64,000 bases of DNA. It comes from Terripilifer ovatus. GTDB taxonomy: Bacteria; Pseudomonadota; Alphaproteobacteria; Rhizobiales; Beijerinckiaceae. Below, piece after piece: positions 33,054-41,284 of the stretch. The stretch covers positions 1 through 64,000 of the forward strand of contig JARHVB010000023.1 in the NCBI GenBank assembly GCA_029222685.1, given 5' to 3'. Below the pieces are notes generated by a model that was given only the letters and a program-made list of their open reading frames with translations, was not told the origin of the DNA and searched no databases. The position numbers and the translations under genes were made by a program. The first letter of the stretch is position 1. Every line of letters starts with the position of its first letter.

Positions 33054-33877
33054 GACTTGCTATTATCGGCTATGGCACGATTGCCAGACAGGCGTTGAAC
33101 GTGCTGGCCCGCGACCTTGCGCGGCCGCTCGATGCCATCGTTTGTCTGGCGCGGGCGGACGGAGCCGGGCGCGCGCAGGACCTGCTCGAGTCGCTCGGTG
33201 CCGGGCTTGCCGGCGAGCGTCTTGTCGTCGGGACCGTGAGCGAGCTTCTCAGCCATCGCCCGGATTTCGTTGCCGAGGCTGCCGGACACAAAGCTCTGCA
33301 GGACTATGGCGCGCCGATTCTGGCCGCGGGCAAGCATCTGCTGGTGACATCGGCCGGTGCCCTGGCCGATGACGACTTGCGCGCAGGACTTGATGCCGCT
33401 GCGCAGCAGTCCGGCGCCAGATATCGCATTTGCCCTGGTGCAGTCGGCGGCCTCGATATTCTCGCGGCGGCGAAACTCTCCGGTCTTCAGGATGTGCTCT
33501 ACACATCGCGCAAGCCGCCGAAAGCCTGGGCCGGCACGCCGGCCGAACGGCTCGTCGATCTCGCCGCGCTGAAGGCCGCGCATGTGTTCTACGAGGGCAG
33601 TGCGGGCGCCGCGGCGCGCGATTATCCCCAGAACGCCAATGTGGCTGCGACGATCGCGCTTCTCGGCGCCGGCTTTGCAGCGACGCGCGTGCGCCTGATT
33701 GCCGATCCTGCGGTTTCGCGCAATGTTCACGAACTGTCGGTGCGATCGTCCTGCGCTGATTTCGACATCCGCATCTCGGGCCAGCCGTCGCCGGAAAATC
33801 CCAAGACGTCGCTGACGACCGGATATGCACTGGCCAACCAGATTCTGGATTTATGGCCCCATTCGCGCGGCGCGTAG
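33050..33877 (+). CDS. nadX: Aspartate dehydrogenase-like protein
   Basis: A 275-residue NAD(P)-dependent amino-acid dehydrogenase. The Rossmann start is RLAIIGYGTIARQAL. Family landmarks are AEAAGHKALQDYG, TSAGALADDDLR, GAVGGLDILAAAKLSG, SRKPPKAWAGTPAE, YPQNANVAATIALLGAG, and RNVHELSV with the catalytic His. NadX oxidises L-aspartate to iminoaspartate, in NAD synthesis or amino-acid catabolism. The start is a TTG overlapping the ThDP stop (TTGA), so translation is coupled. In this locus it may instead act on an amine made from the aromatic substrate, with RidA hydrolysing the imine. Confidence 0.84.
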   Translation: MRLAIIGYGTIARQALNVLARDLARPLDAIVCLARADGAGRAQDLLESLGAGLAGERLVVGTVSELLSHRPDFVAEAAGHKALQDYGAPILAAGKHLLVTSAGALADDDLRAGLDAAAQQSGARYRICPGAVGGLDILAAAKLSGLQDVLYTSRKPPKAWAGTPAERLVDLAALKAAHVFYEGSAGAAARDYPQNANVAATIALLGAGFAATRVRLIADPAVSRNVHELSVRSSCADFDIRISGQPSPENPKTSLTTGYALANQILDLWPHSRGA

Positions 33878-34047
33878 GTCATTTTCACAGGTTTTCCCTT
33901 TCCGGCTGCGAAAAGTGGGGTAATTGCCTGATATTTCAGCCTGGCGGCGTCATTTGAATTGACGCAACAGTGGAAATTCGGCGCGAGCAGCGCTATATCG
34001 CCAGCCTTGCCACGAGAATCTTGCCACGAACATGAGAGAATCCAACA

Positions 34048-34449
34048 TTGAGTAGTTTCAGAGATCCGGGTCTTGACGAGCGGCGCAGTGCCGCGGAACT
34101 GGCCAGGAAAGCGGCATTGGAGAAGTTCCGGGCGGCGCAGAATGTAGATGACCCGGCTGCCATCGCCCGCCGCAATGAGCGTGCCGCCATCGTGCAGGCC
34201 CGCAAGGAGCGCGAAGAAAAGCGTGCTGCCGAGAAGAAAGCCGAAATGGAACGTCTGGCCGCTGAAGCCGCCGAGAAGGCGCGGGCGGAAGAGGCTGCGC
34301 GTCTTGAGGCAGAAGCCGCTAAAGTCGCCGAGGAAAACGCCCGCAAGGCATCGCGCGCCGATCAGGTCGCCCGGCTGCTGGCCGATGAGGCCGAGCGCAA
34401 GGCGAAGCGTGACGCAAAATATGCCGCTCGCAAGGCGCGCGCGAGATAG
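34048..34449 (+). CDS. DUF6481-type charged coiled-coil protein
   Basis: A 133-residue protein made almost entirely of Ala, Lys, Arg and Glu after the opening SSFRDPGLDERRSAAELARKA. From about residue 50 it is a long uninterrupted charged helix or coiled coil. It fits the DUF6481 family that I recall from Hyphomicrobiales; the function is unknown. The start is TTG because the nearby ATG at 34032 leads straight to a stop. It stands alone and is followed by a clear hairpin terminator. Confidence 0.78.
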   Translation: MSSFRDPGLDERRSAAELARKAALEKFRAAQNVDDPAAIARRNERAAIVQARKEREEKRAAEKKAEMERLAAEAAEKARAEEAARLEAEAAKVAEENARKASRADQVARLLADEAERKAKRDAKYAARKARAR

Positions 34450-34479
34450 GTCTGTTGTCCAGTCGGTAAAGACCTTCTC

Positions 34480-34507
34480 CCGGCGCCCAACGGCGCCGGA
34501 GGCTTTT
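34480..34507 (+). terminator. Rho-independent terminator
   Basis: A perfect 8-bp stem, CCGGCGCC / GGCGCCGG (34480-34487 and 34492-34499) with a CAAC loop, followed shortly by a short T-run. It lies 30 bp after the stop of the charged coiled-coil gene. The remaining bases up to 34765 hold no gene that I can see and should contain the promoter of the cyclase gene. Confidence 0.75.
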
Positions 34508-34765
34508 CTGGCGGCGTCTTTATCGCGGTTATCGCAGGCCCAGCCGGGGCCGGATCGGGGCGGCTGCCTTTTGCGGCAGCTCGATTTTACGTAACCTCTT
34601 GTGTTCGCTCTATGGTTTGGAGCTGAACCTTTCCTTCGCCGCGACATCCTGCCGGCGGGTAAAGTCCCTTAAGCATAAACAGGGTTTACCTGGATGTTCG
34701 CCCGCCGTGCACAGTGCGTAAACCATGCGACGCATAGATTTTGAGACTCTAGTGAGGTCTCGTGC

Positions 34766-36316
34766 ATGATATTTTCCGGTGTCCGCCGCAAATTGAGTGA
34801 CCCGGACAGATCCTGGTCGATTCTGGCGATCAAGATTCTGGCCCCGCTCGCCTGCGTCGGGGTTCTGTCTCTATTCGCGCAAGTCCTGTCCGGCGCCCGC
34901 AGTGATGCGCATCGCAACGCAAGTGCGGCCGCCCTGAACCTTGCAACTGCGTTGTCGCAGGACGTCGCGCGAAACTTCGAGCTTTACGACCTGTCCTTGC
35001 AGGGCGTCGTCAAGGCAATGGCGGATCCGGGAATAAGTACGGCGACACCCTCGATCAAACAATTGGCGCTCTTCGATCACGCATCCGGAGCGCGGTATCT
35101 CAACCGGACGATCGTGATGGATGCGGACGGAAACGTGATCGCCGAATCGCGGCCGGGCTCATCCCGACCGGAAAAGCTCTCGGATCGCGAGTACTTTACC
35201 GTGCACCGGGACAATCTGGTCGACGGTCTGTTTATCAGCAAGCCTATCCAGTCGCGATACGATGGAGACTGGATCATCACGCTCAGCCGGCGGTACAACC
35301 GCCCCGACGGATCCTTCGGGGGCGTCGTGGTCGGCAGTCTCAGCCTGGGATATTTTCAATCCCTCTTCATGAACCTGAAAACAGACAAGGACGACCTCTT
35401 TCGCATCCTGGCGACCGACGGCACGTTGATCATGCGCCAGCCTTATCGGCTGACGGAGATCGGCAAGGACTTCTCCCGCAGCGACTTGTTCAATTATTTC
35501 CCCGCCGAACAATCAGGGGTTCACGACCGGAAGTCCTCGCTGGATGGGGTGGACCGCATCTATGCCTTCGCCCGCGTGCCAAATTTTCCGTTCATCCTGA
35601 CCGTCTCGGCGTCCAAGGCGCAGATCGAAATGGCGTGGAAGGACAAAACCGTCAGCCTCGGATTGATGATGCTCTCCCTGGCTGTCGTCATCCTGGCGCT
35701 GGGTGTTTCGCTGGCGCGCGAATTCAGCCTGCGGCGCAAGACCGAAGGCAAACTTGCAGCCACCGCGTCGCGGCTCGAATTCATGTCGCGGACAGACCGG
35801 TTGACCGGCCTGAACAATCGGTGGGCGTTCGATGAACTGGTGGCCAAGGAATGGAAGCGCGCCATTCGTGAACAAACCGAATTCTCGATCCTGATGATCG
35901 ATGTCGACCATTTCAAACGCTACAACGACGAGTATGGCCATCTGCGGGGCGATGCCGCCTTGATCCAGGTGGCGGAATGTATCGGCAAGCATATCAAGCG
36001 GCCGGCCGACGTGAGCGCGCGTTTCGGCGGCGAGGAATTCGCAGTGATTTTGCCGGCGACCGCGGCGGCGGGTGCGATGAAAGTCGCAGAGGATATCCGC
36101 AATTCGGTCGCGCTGGTGCATCTCGGCAATCCCGGCATTCCGAGCCTGACGGTCAGCATCGGCGTCACCAGCACGATACCGACGAGGACGGCCTCATTCG
36201 ATGAGGCTTTCAACACTGCCGATAGAGCTCTCTACCAGGCAAAAAGCGGCGGCAGAAACCGGGCGGTGTATCAGGCGCCCGAGACAGCCAATGAACCGCA
36301 GAGATCGAGCGCCTAA
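34766..36316 (+). CDS. Diguanylate cyclase with periplasmic sensor domain
   Basis: A 516-residue inner-membrane enzyme making c-di-GMP from two GTP. A transmembrane helix (about 18-40) leads to a periplasmic double-Cache-like sensor (about 45-290), a second helix (about 296-316), and a GGDEF domain from about 335. The active-site motif is GGEEF at 421-425. The product-inhibition I-site Arg412-x-x-Asp415 is spaced exactly five residues before it, so feedback control is likely. MIDVDHFKRYNDEYGH is the metal and GTP-binding segment. It is a monocistronic gene. The ligand sensed is unknown; small acids are common for Cache domains. Confidence 0.93.
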   Translation: MIFSGVRRKLSDPDRSWSILAIKILAPLACVGVLSLFAQVLSGARSDAHRNASAAALNLATALSQDVARNFELYDLSLQGVVKAMADPGISTATPSIKQLALFDHASGARYLNRTIVMDADGNVIAESRPGSSRPEKLSDREYFTVHRDNLVDGLFISKPIQSRYDGDWIITLSRRYNRPDGSFGGVVVGSLSLGYFQSLFMNLKTDKDDLFRILATDGTLIMRQPYRLTEIGKDFSRSDLFNYFPAEQSGVHDRKSSLDGVDRIYAFARVPNFPFILTVSASKAQIEMAWKDKTVSLGLMMLSLAVVILALGVSLAREFSLRRKTEGKLAATASRLEFMSRTDRLTGLNNRWAFDELVAKEWKRAIREQTEFSILMIDVDHFKRYNDEYGHLRGDAALIQVAECIGKHIKRPADVSARFGGEEFAVILPATAAAGAMKVAEDIRNSVALVHLGNPGIPSLTVSIGVTSTIPTRTASFDEAFNTADRALYQAKSGGRNRAVYQAPETANEPQRSSA

Positions 36317-36445
36317 AGCATCGCGCGAAAAAGTGGACACTGGGTCTTCGCAAAAAGCGATGTGGCGTCAAAAGAATCAAGGGGCATCGGGCGATTCTGA
36401 AAGAACACACGATGCTCCAGATCATGATGCGATGAGACGGAATCG

Positions 36446-36551
36446 CTAGGGCTTTTTCGGTTCTGATGGAATCAGAACCGAGCTCTAGGTTGTTGTTTTG
36501 ACGCATTTTCTTCACGCGAACCGGCATCCACTTCGCTCGAAAATGCTCTAG
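36446..36551. repeat. Intergenic hairpin repeat, copy 2
   Basis: Near-identical to the element at 14351-14453: the same CGGTTCTGAT / ATCAGAACCG stem (36458-36480) and the same GACGCATTTTCTTCACGCGAACC block ending in GAAAATGCTC. It overlaps the 3' end of the Rnk-like gene (stop at 36548) and could serve as its transcript end. The preceding 130 bp after the cyclase gene look like further decayed repeat sequence. Confidence 0.87.
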
Positions 36552-36961
36552 TGAGACGAGCTTTGGTTCTGTTCAACCGATAGAATCGTCAGAGCGTGGG
36601 AGCGTTCGTCCAGCGTTGTCCAGTCGATTGTCTGACCGACGGACAGGCCTATCAATGCGGCGCCGATCGGGGTCAGAATCGAGATCCTGCCTTGCGCAAT
36701 ATCGGCTTCCGCGGGATAGACGAGTGTCACCGCTCTCTCGCTTCCATCGTCAGTCTGGTAGCGCACGGTTGAGCCCATTCTGACGACATCGTCGGGTAGT
36801 TTGTCAGGGGCAAGTACGGTCGCACGCTCCAACTCGGCGAGCAGGGTTTCAGCCACATCCGGCACACGGTCGCTGGCCTCGAGCGCGAGACGTCCAAGAC
36901 GATCGCAATCAACATCGTTGAGGATAATGTGCGGCTTCAGCGGCGCATTCGCGTTATGCAT
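36548..36961 (-). CDS. rnk: Rnk/GreA-type RNA polymerase-binding protein (nucleoside diphosphate kinase regulator)
   Basis: A 137-residue protein. The C-terminal FKBP-like domain of the GreA/GreB family is clear: MGSTVRYQTDDGSERAVTLVYPAEADIAQGRISILTPIGAALIGLSVGQTIDW. The N-terminal part is a short helical segment, not the long Gre coiled coil, which fits Rnk. Rnk binds RNA polymerase and competes with Gre factors. ATG 36961 has AAGGA upstream; a TTG at 36967 is an alternative. It has its own promoter region upstream. Confidence 0.85.
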   Translation of the reverse strand: MHNANAPLKPHIILNDVDCDRLGRLALEASDRVPDVAETLLAELERATVLAPDKLPDDVVRMGSTVRYQTDDGSERAVTLVYPAEADIAQGRISILTPIGAALIGLSVGQTIDWTTLDERSHALTILSVEQNQSSSH

Positions 36962-37414
36962 ATTCAAATCCTTTTTTCATGGCGAACAGGTTTGCTGCAA
37001 TCGCTTGCAGGAATTCCTGGCAACCACGGCAGTTCTTCAGCAGGGAAAATCCATTCCTGTCATGGAACAGCCGAATCCAGGCGATGCGCCGGCGATCCGG
37101 AATCAATTGCAATGACAGGAAGTCTTCGCGCCCCGGTCTCGGGGCAAAGCAAACCGAGCCGGGGCTAGTGTTCCACGATCGGGAATGCCCGATTGGTCGA
37201 GAAAAACTGGATATGGCTAAGCGACGTTTGCATCATGCTAAGATGGGGGTTCTGACTGCCATGTCAAGTTTTGGATGAATTACTTGTAAAAACAACGTGC
37301 CGTCATACGCGCTGGCGTTTGGGAAAGCTGCAAATATCAATGGAGTGATCGCGGCTCAAAATGTACTCGGCAGTGGCCTCCGAACGATGGCCGGAGGTGA
37401 CGCGGAGTATCATC
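36962..37414. other. Intergenic stretch with two short hairpins
   Basis: About 450 bases between the start of the Rnk-like gene and the stop of an ABC binding-protein gene. I see no gene. Two perfect short stems are present: GCCCCG/CGGGGC (37130-37145) and ATCGGG/CCCGAT (37178-37193). The right part should contain the transcript end of the ABC gene, the left part the rnk promoter. Confidence 0.5.
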
Positions 37415-38443
37415 CTACTCGGCTGACACGCGGCCCAGGATGCCTTGGGCCTGATCCAGGATATTCTGGTCCAGCATCTTTTCCAGGTCCACGTTCGACA
37501 CGTCGGACCCCATCGTCCGGTACCAGGACTGCTGGTCGCGCAGGCCTTCGCGCGGAATGTCGGCGTTGGGGTCCATGTAGCTCCATTCGATCTGGTCGTA
37601 GAGGGCAGGATCCTTCAACGTCGTGTATTTGAGGCCGATGTCAACGACGGCCTTCCGGTTTGGACCGCGCTTCATGGCCTCGTAATAATCACGCAGCCCC
37701 TTGATGTAGGCGACGGTGAAGCCCAGGGCCTGTTTCGGGTTGCGGTCCATCCAGTCCTTGTTGAACAGTACGACGGAGGATTCGAGCGAAGGCTTCGACA
37801 GTTCCTGGGAGGCACGGCGGAACACGTAGGCGGTCTTCTGGGCGCCGTAGAGCGCAACGAAAGGTTCCACGACAATGCCGGCATCGATCGCCTTGGATTC
37901 CATGGCGGCGCCCATCGACGGCCAGGGCATGTAGACGACCTCGACATCCTTCAGGGTCAGGTCGACGCTCTTGAGCATGCGGCCGAGCATATATTCCAGC
38001 GAAGAGGCCGGCGCGTTGATGGCGATCTTCCGTCCTTTCAGGGACACCAGTTCGTTCTTGCCGTCATTCAGGTCGCCCCGCATGATCAGCGTGTCGCTCG
38101 AAAAGCCCTGTTCATCGCGCGTTCGGCCCATGACGATGCGGACCGGCCAGTCGCGGGCAAAGGCGTTGAAGAGAGCGGCGCTGACGCTGCCGCCGACGAC
38201 CTGAACCTGATTTGTCGAGAGCGGAAGCGTCGCCGCCGCGCCGGATCCGATGCGCTGAATGGTGACGTCAATGCCCTGCTGTTTGAAGTAGCCCTTGTCG
38301 AGCGCGATGTAGATGGGCAGGTCCGCGATGATGCCCTGATCGCCGACGACCATCTGCTGCGCCAGTGCCGCGCTGGAGAAAACGGCAGCCAGGCCGCAGG
38401 CCAGGGCCAGTTGCACGCGACACTTGAAACTCGATTTGGCCAT
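37415..38443 (-). CDS. ABC transporter substrate-binding protein (NMT1/SsuA-like)
   Basis: A 342-residue receptor with a signal peptide (VQLALACGLAAVFSSAALAQQ). Fold landmarks are LPIYIALDKGYFKQQGIDVTIQ, VQVVGGSVSAALFNA, VSLKGRKIAINAPASS and AGIVVEPFVALYG. No permease or ATPase is adjacent; the closest complete importer is at 43030-46353, which already has a receptor, so this could be an alternative receptor for it. It diverges from the Rieske gene at 38695 over a region with a candidate operator. ATG 38443 with GGGAA upstream was chosen over 38467. Confidence 0.88.
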   Translation of the reverse strand: MAKSSFKCRVQLALACGLAAVFSSAALAQQMVVGDQGIIADLPIYIALDKGYFKQQGIDVTIQRIGSGAAATLPLSTNQVQVVGGSVSAALFNAFARDWPVRIVMGRTRDEQGFSSDTLIMRGDLNDGKNELVSLKGRKIAINAPASSLEYMLGRMLKSVDLTLKDVEVVYMPWPSMGAAMESKAIDAGIVVEPFVALYGAQKTAYVFRRASQELSKPSLESSVVLFNKDWMDRNPKQALGFTVAYIKGLRDYYEAMKRGPNRKAVVDIGLKYTTLKDPALYDQIEWSYMDPNADIPREGLRDQQSWYRTMGSDVSNVDLEKMLDQNILDQAQGILGRVSAE

Positions 38444-38626
38444 TGCAATTCCCGACGATTGAGCCAACGATAGTCTTCATGATTGGGTGGAAGCAAAACG
38501 TTGCCTGGCGTAGTTGTCAATAGCAACAGGTTGAAAAGTATATCGAGTGGGCATCTGCACTCAATGGAAGCGCGCCTGGATTCGTTTTGGGCAGGTCGAT
38601 ACTTCAGGCATTTGCGTATGGTCGTT

Positions 38627-38658
38627 GTAGTTGACAACTACATCTAATTGTATATTAC
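38627..38658 (+). promoter_or_regulatory. Sigma-70-type promoter overlapping a perfect operator dyad
   Basis: GTAGTTG-A-CAACTAC (38627-38641) is a perfect inverted repeat, extended by one base on each side. It contains TTGACA (38631-38636), followed after 16 bases by TATTAC (38653-38658), a good -35/-10 pair pointing to the Rieske gene start at 38695. A partial second half-site, GTAGTTG, is at 38510-38516. A protein bound to the dyad would block the promoter; the MarR protein at 41285 is the likely candidate. Confidence 0.6.
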
Positions 38659-38694
38659 AATCCAAAACTACGGCTGAGTTTGGAGCAGGTTCAT

Positions 38695-39990
38695 ATGCAG
38701 ACGGCGGAACCGATCAGGTTGTCCACTCTCTCGACCGATTATGCCCGCACCGGCCATGATACGCTGGCCGGCCGCTATCTTCGCCGCTTCTGGCAGCCCG
38801 TCTATCATTCCGCCGATCTCAAGCTCGGCCGGCCCGTTCCCATTCAGATCATGGGAACGAACTATACGCTTTATCGCGGCAATAGCGGCAGCGCGGTCCT
38901 CACCGATTCCCGCTGTCCGCATCGGGGCACGCAACTCTCCAGCGGCTGGATCGAGGGAGATGATCTTCGCTGCTTCTACCATGGCTGGAAATTCGCGAAG
39001 GACGGCGCCTGCGTCGAACAGCCGGCGGAAGAGTCGAAATTCTGCGATCGGGTCAAACTGCAGCCACGGCCGGTGCGGGAATATCTCGGGCTGATCTTTG
39101 CCTATCTGGGCGAGGGCGAGCCGCCGGCGTTTCCGCTGTATCCGCAGTTCGAGAAATTCGAAGGCCTGCTTGAGGTCGACTCTTATTTCCGTCACTGTAA
39201 CTACTTTCAGAATGTCGAGAACGCGCTCGACATGAGCCATGTGGCGTTCACGCATGCCAACAACAGCGCCTCGTTTCAGTCGATCGGGCTTGGCAGCAAC
39301 CTGAAGGCGCTGGAATCGGAGTGGGGCGTCGCCTACACGTTCCGCCGCGACGACGGCGAGTTGCGTGTTCAGCAATTCGGAATGCCGAACATTTTCTATA
39401 TGACCGCCTTGCCGACGGACCCGGAGATCGGCTGGCAGGAATCCCTGTTCTGGTGGGTGCCTATCGATGACGAGCGGCACCTGCAGTTCAGCCTGCACCG
39501 CGTGCCGGTTTCGGGCAGTGCTGCGGAGACGATCGACGCGCGTCGGCAGAAGCGGCGGACCGAAATCGATATCCCGCATCAGGAGGCCTGCCGGCAGATT
39601 CTGCGCGGCGAGAAGCGGATCGAGGATTTCGACGAGCGGCGTGTCGACATCGTCCGGTTGCAGGATGACGTCGCGCAGATCGGCCAGGGCATCTTCGCTG
39701 ATCGCAATCAAGAGCAGATGGGGCGCGCCGATGTAGGTGTGGTCGCCATTCGCAGGCTGTGGCGGCGCGAGCTGGAAGCCCTGGCGAACGGCGCCGGCCT
39801 GAAGGAGTGGCGCCTGACAGACGACCTCCGGCCGCGCGCCTGGGGCATTGCCAATACATTGTCGCGCGTCGGTCACGACGATAACGGCGTCAGCGCGCAG
39901 GCTCTGGCGCGGATCATCGACATCAGGCCTCATATCGAGATCGATATCCAGCTCAAGGCTCTGCACAGCGCCGACGCGACCTATCGATAG
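38695..39990 (+). CDS. Rieske non-heme iron oxygenase, large subunit
   Basis: A 431-residue oxygenase alpha subunit. Rieske ligands are Cys74-Pro-His76 and Cys93-Phe-Tyr-His96; the mononuclear site is NALDMSHVAFTH with Asp179, His182 and His187. It resembles the phthalate-dioxygenase branch more than the naphthalene branch. ATG 38695 follows GGAGCAGG; a TTG at 38680 would only add five residues. The M24-type gene follows after 11 bp. It shares the general layout of the protein at 1801 but is clearly a different enzyme. No reductase is in the window. Confidence 0.9.
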   Translation: MQTAEPIRLSTLSTDYARTGHDTLAGRYLRRFWQPVYHSADLKLGRPVPIQIMGTNYTLYRGNSGSAVLTDSRCPHRGTQLSSGWIEGDDLRCFYHGWKFAKDGACVEQPAEESKFCDRVKLQPRPVREYLGLIFAYLGEGEPPAFPLYPQFEKFEGLLEVDSYFRHCNYFQNVENALDMSHVAFTHANNSASFQSIGLGSNLKALESEWGVAYTFRRDDGELRVQQFGMPNIFYMTALPTDPEIGWQESLFWWVPIDDERHLQFSLHRVPVSGSAAETIDARRQKRRTEIDIPHQEACRQILRGEKRIEDFDERRVDIVRLQDDVAQIGQGIFADRNQEQMGRADVGVVAIRRLWRRELEALANGAGLKEWRLTDDLRPRAWGIANTLSRVGHDDNGVSAQALARIIDIRPHIEIDIQLKALHSADATYR

Positions 39991-40001
39991 CAGTGCCAGA
40001 T

Positions 40002-41279
40002 ATGAATGAGCCCACCGCCCCCTTTCATGGCGGCTTGCAGCCGGACGGATCGCCGCCGGTTCTGTCGCTGGCGGAAAGAGACCGGCGCTGGAGCGGGCTG
40101 CAAGCGCTGATGCGGGCGCGCGCGCTTGGGGCGATCGTCGTCGGCAGCTTTCAGGGACGCGAACGGCTCGAGAGCTATCTGATCGATGATTTCCTGGATT
40201 GCGTGGTCGTCCTGCCCCAGGCCGGCGAGGCGATCCTGATCTCGTTTTCCGGCAGCCGCATCTCGCGCATGTATGAAAGCCAGGATCGCGGCTGCGATGT
40301 CTGGGTCAACGACGTGCGGGTCGGCGCCGGCGGCAAGTATGTCGGTGAGGTGCTGGATGGGCTGGGCCTCGCGACAGCGCATATCGGCATCGTTGGCTAT
40401 GGCCCGACCGCGCCGGGCGAGATGGAGGGGTTGCTTCCTGCGGGCTTCGAGCGGTCGCTGCGGCAGCGGCTTCCGCGAGCCGTGCTCGAGGATTTCACCC
40501 AGGATCTGACCGATTTCATCCTGGTCAAGAGCGACGAGGAGCTGGCGCTGCTGCGGTATGCGGCGGGCGTCAGCGAGCAGGCCTGCCGGGCGATGATCGC
40601 GGCCTGCAAGCCAGGTGTCAGCGAAGCCGAAGTCTATGCCTCGATCATGTACGAGATACACCGTCGCGGCTGCGATACGCGCTATCCTTTCCTGAGCCTG
40701 CAATCGGGGCCAAGCAATATCGCCTGGGGCGCGCCGCGCTGGAGCCTGCGGGCAGAGCCGCCGCGCATTCTGCAGACGGGCGATCTCGTCCAGGCTGAAA
40801 TCCACACGATGTATGGCGCCCAGGAATCGCAAGTGCAGATGTCGGTGGCTTTAGCGCCCGTCGATGATACAATCCGCACATGCGAGGAGGTGGCGCGCCT
40901 TTCCTATGCCCGCGGCCTGGAAGCCGTGCGGCCCGGCGTGACGTTTGCCGATGTCGTCCATGCCATGGCGGCGCCGATCAGGGATGCCGGGTGCTGGAGC
41001 AAGACGCCGCTCTTGCATACGCTGACGTTTGGGGCGACCGGCTTCACCAACGTCAATCGCGATCAGATCGCGGGAACCAGGGAAGGTTCGATCGAGGGAA
41101 AGATTGCAGCCGGCATACGGCGGGGCGATCTGGTGCTGGAAAAAGGGATGTCCCTTCAGCTCGAGCCGAACGCCTGCATCGGGATGCGCAGGGTCAATAT
41201 CGGTGGCTCCGTCGTGGTCACGGAAGACGGCTGCGAGGCTCTCAACGTCATTCCTACTCGGGTCCACTATGTCGGGTAG
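40002..41279 (+). CDS. M24 (creatinase / Xaa-Pro peptidase) family protein, metal site altered
   Basis: A 425-residue creatinase-like protein with an N-terminal domain (LSLAERDRRWSGLQALMRARALGAIVV) and a pita-bread domain. The segment holding the two Asp ligands in peptidases reads QAEIHTMYGAQESQVQMSVAL, without them. EIH matches the protein at 7245, so both belong to one non-canonical group. A hydrolytic role on a small C-N compound, as in creatinase, is more likely than peptidase action. GTG 39993 is an alternative start. The stop is 5 bp from the converging MarR gene. Confidence 0.82.
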   Translation: MNEPTAPFHGGLQPDGSPPVLSLAERDRRWSGLQALMRARALGAIVVGSFQGRERLESYLIDDFLDCVVVLPQAGEAILISFSGSRISRMYESQDRGCDVWVNDVRVGAGGKYVGEVLDGLGLATAHIGIVGYGPTAPGEMEGLLPAGFERSLRQRLPRAVLEDFTQDLTDFILVKSDEELALLRYAAGVSEQACRAMIAACKPGVSEAEVYASIMYEIHRRGCDTRYPFLSLQSGPSNIAWGAPRWSLRAEPPRILQTGDLVQAEIHTMYGAQESQVQMSVALAPVDDTIRTCEEVARLSYARGLEAVRPGVTFADVVHAMAAPIRDAGCWSKTPLLHTLTFGATGFTNVNRDQIAGTREGSIEGKIAAGIRRGDLVLEKGMSLQLEPNACIGMRRVNIGGSVVVTEDGCEALNVIPTRVHYVG

Positions 41280-41284
41280 GACAT

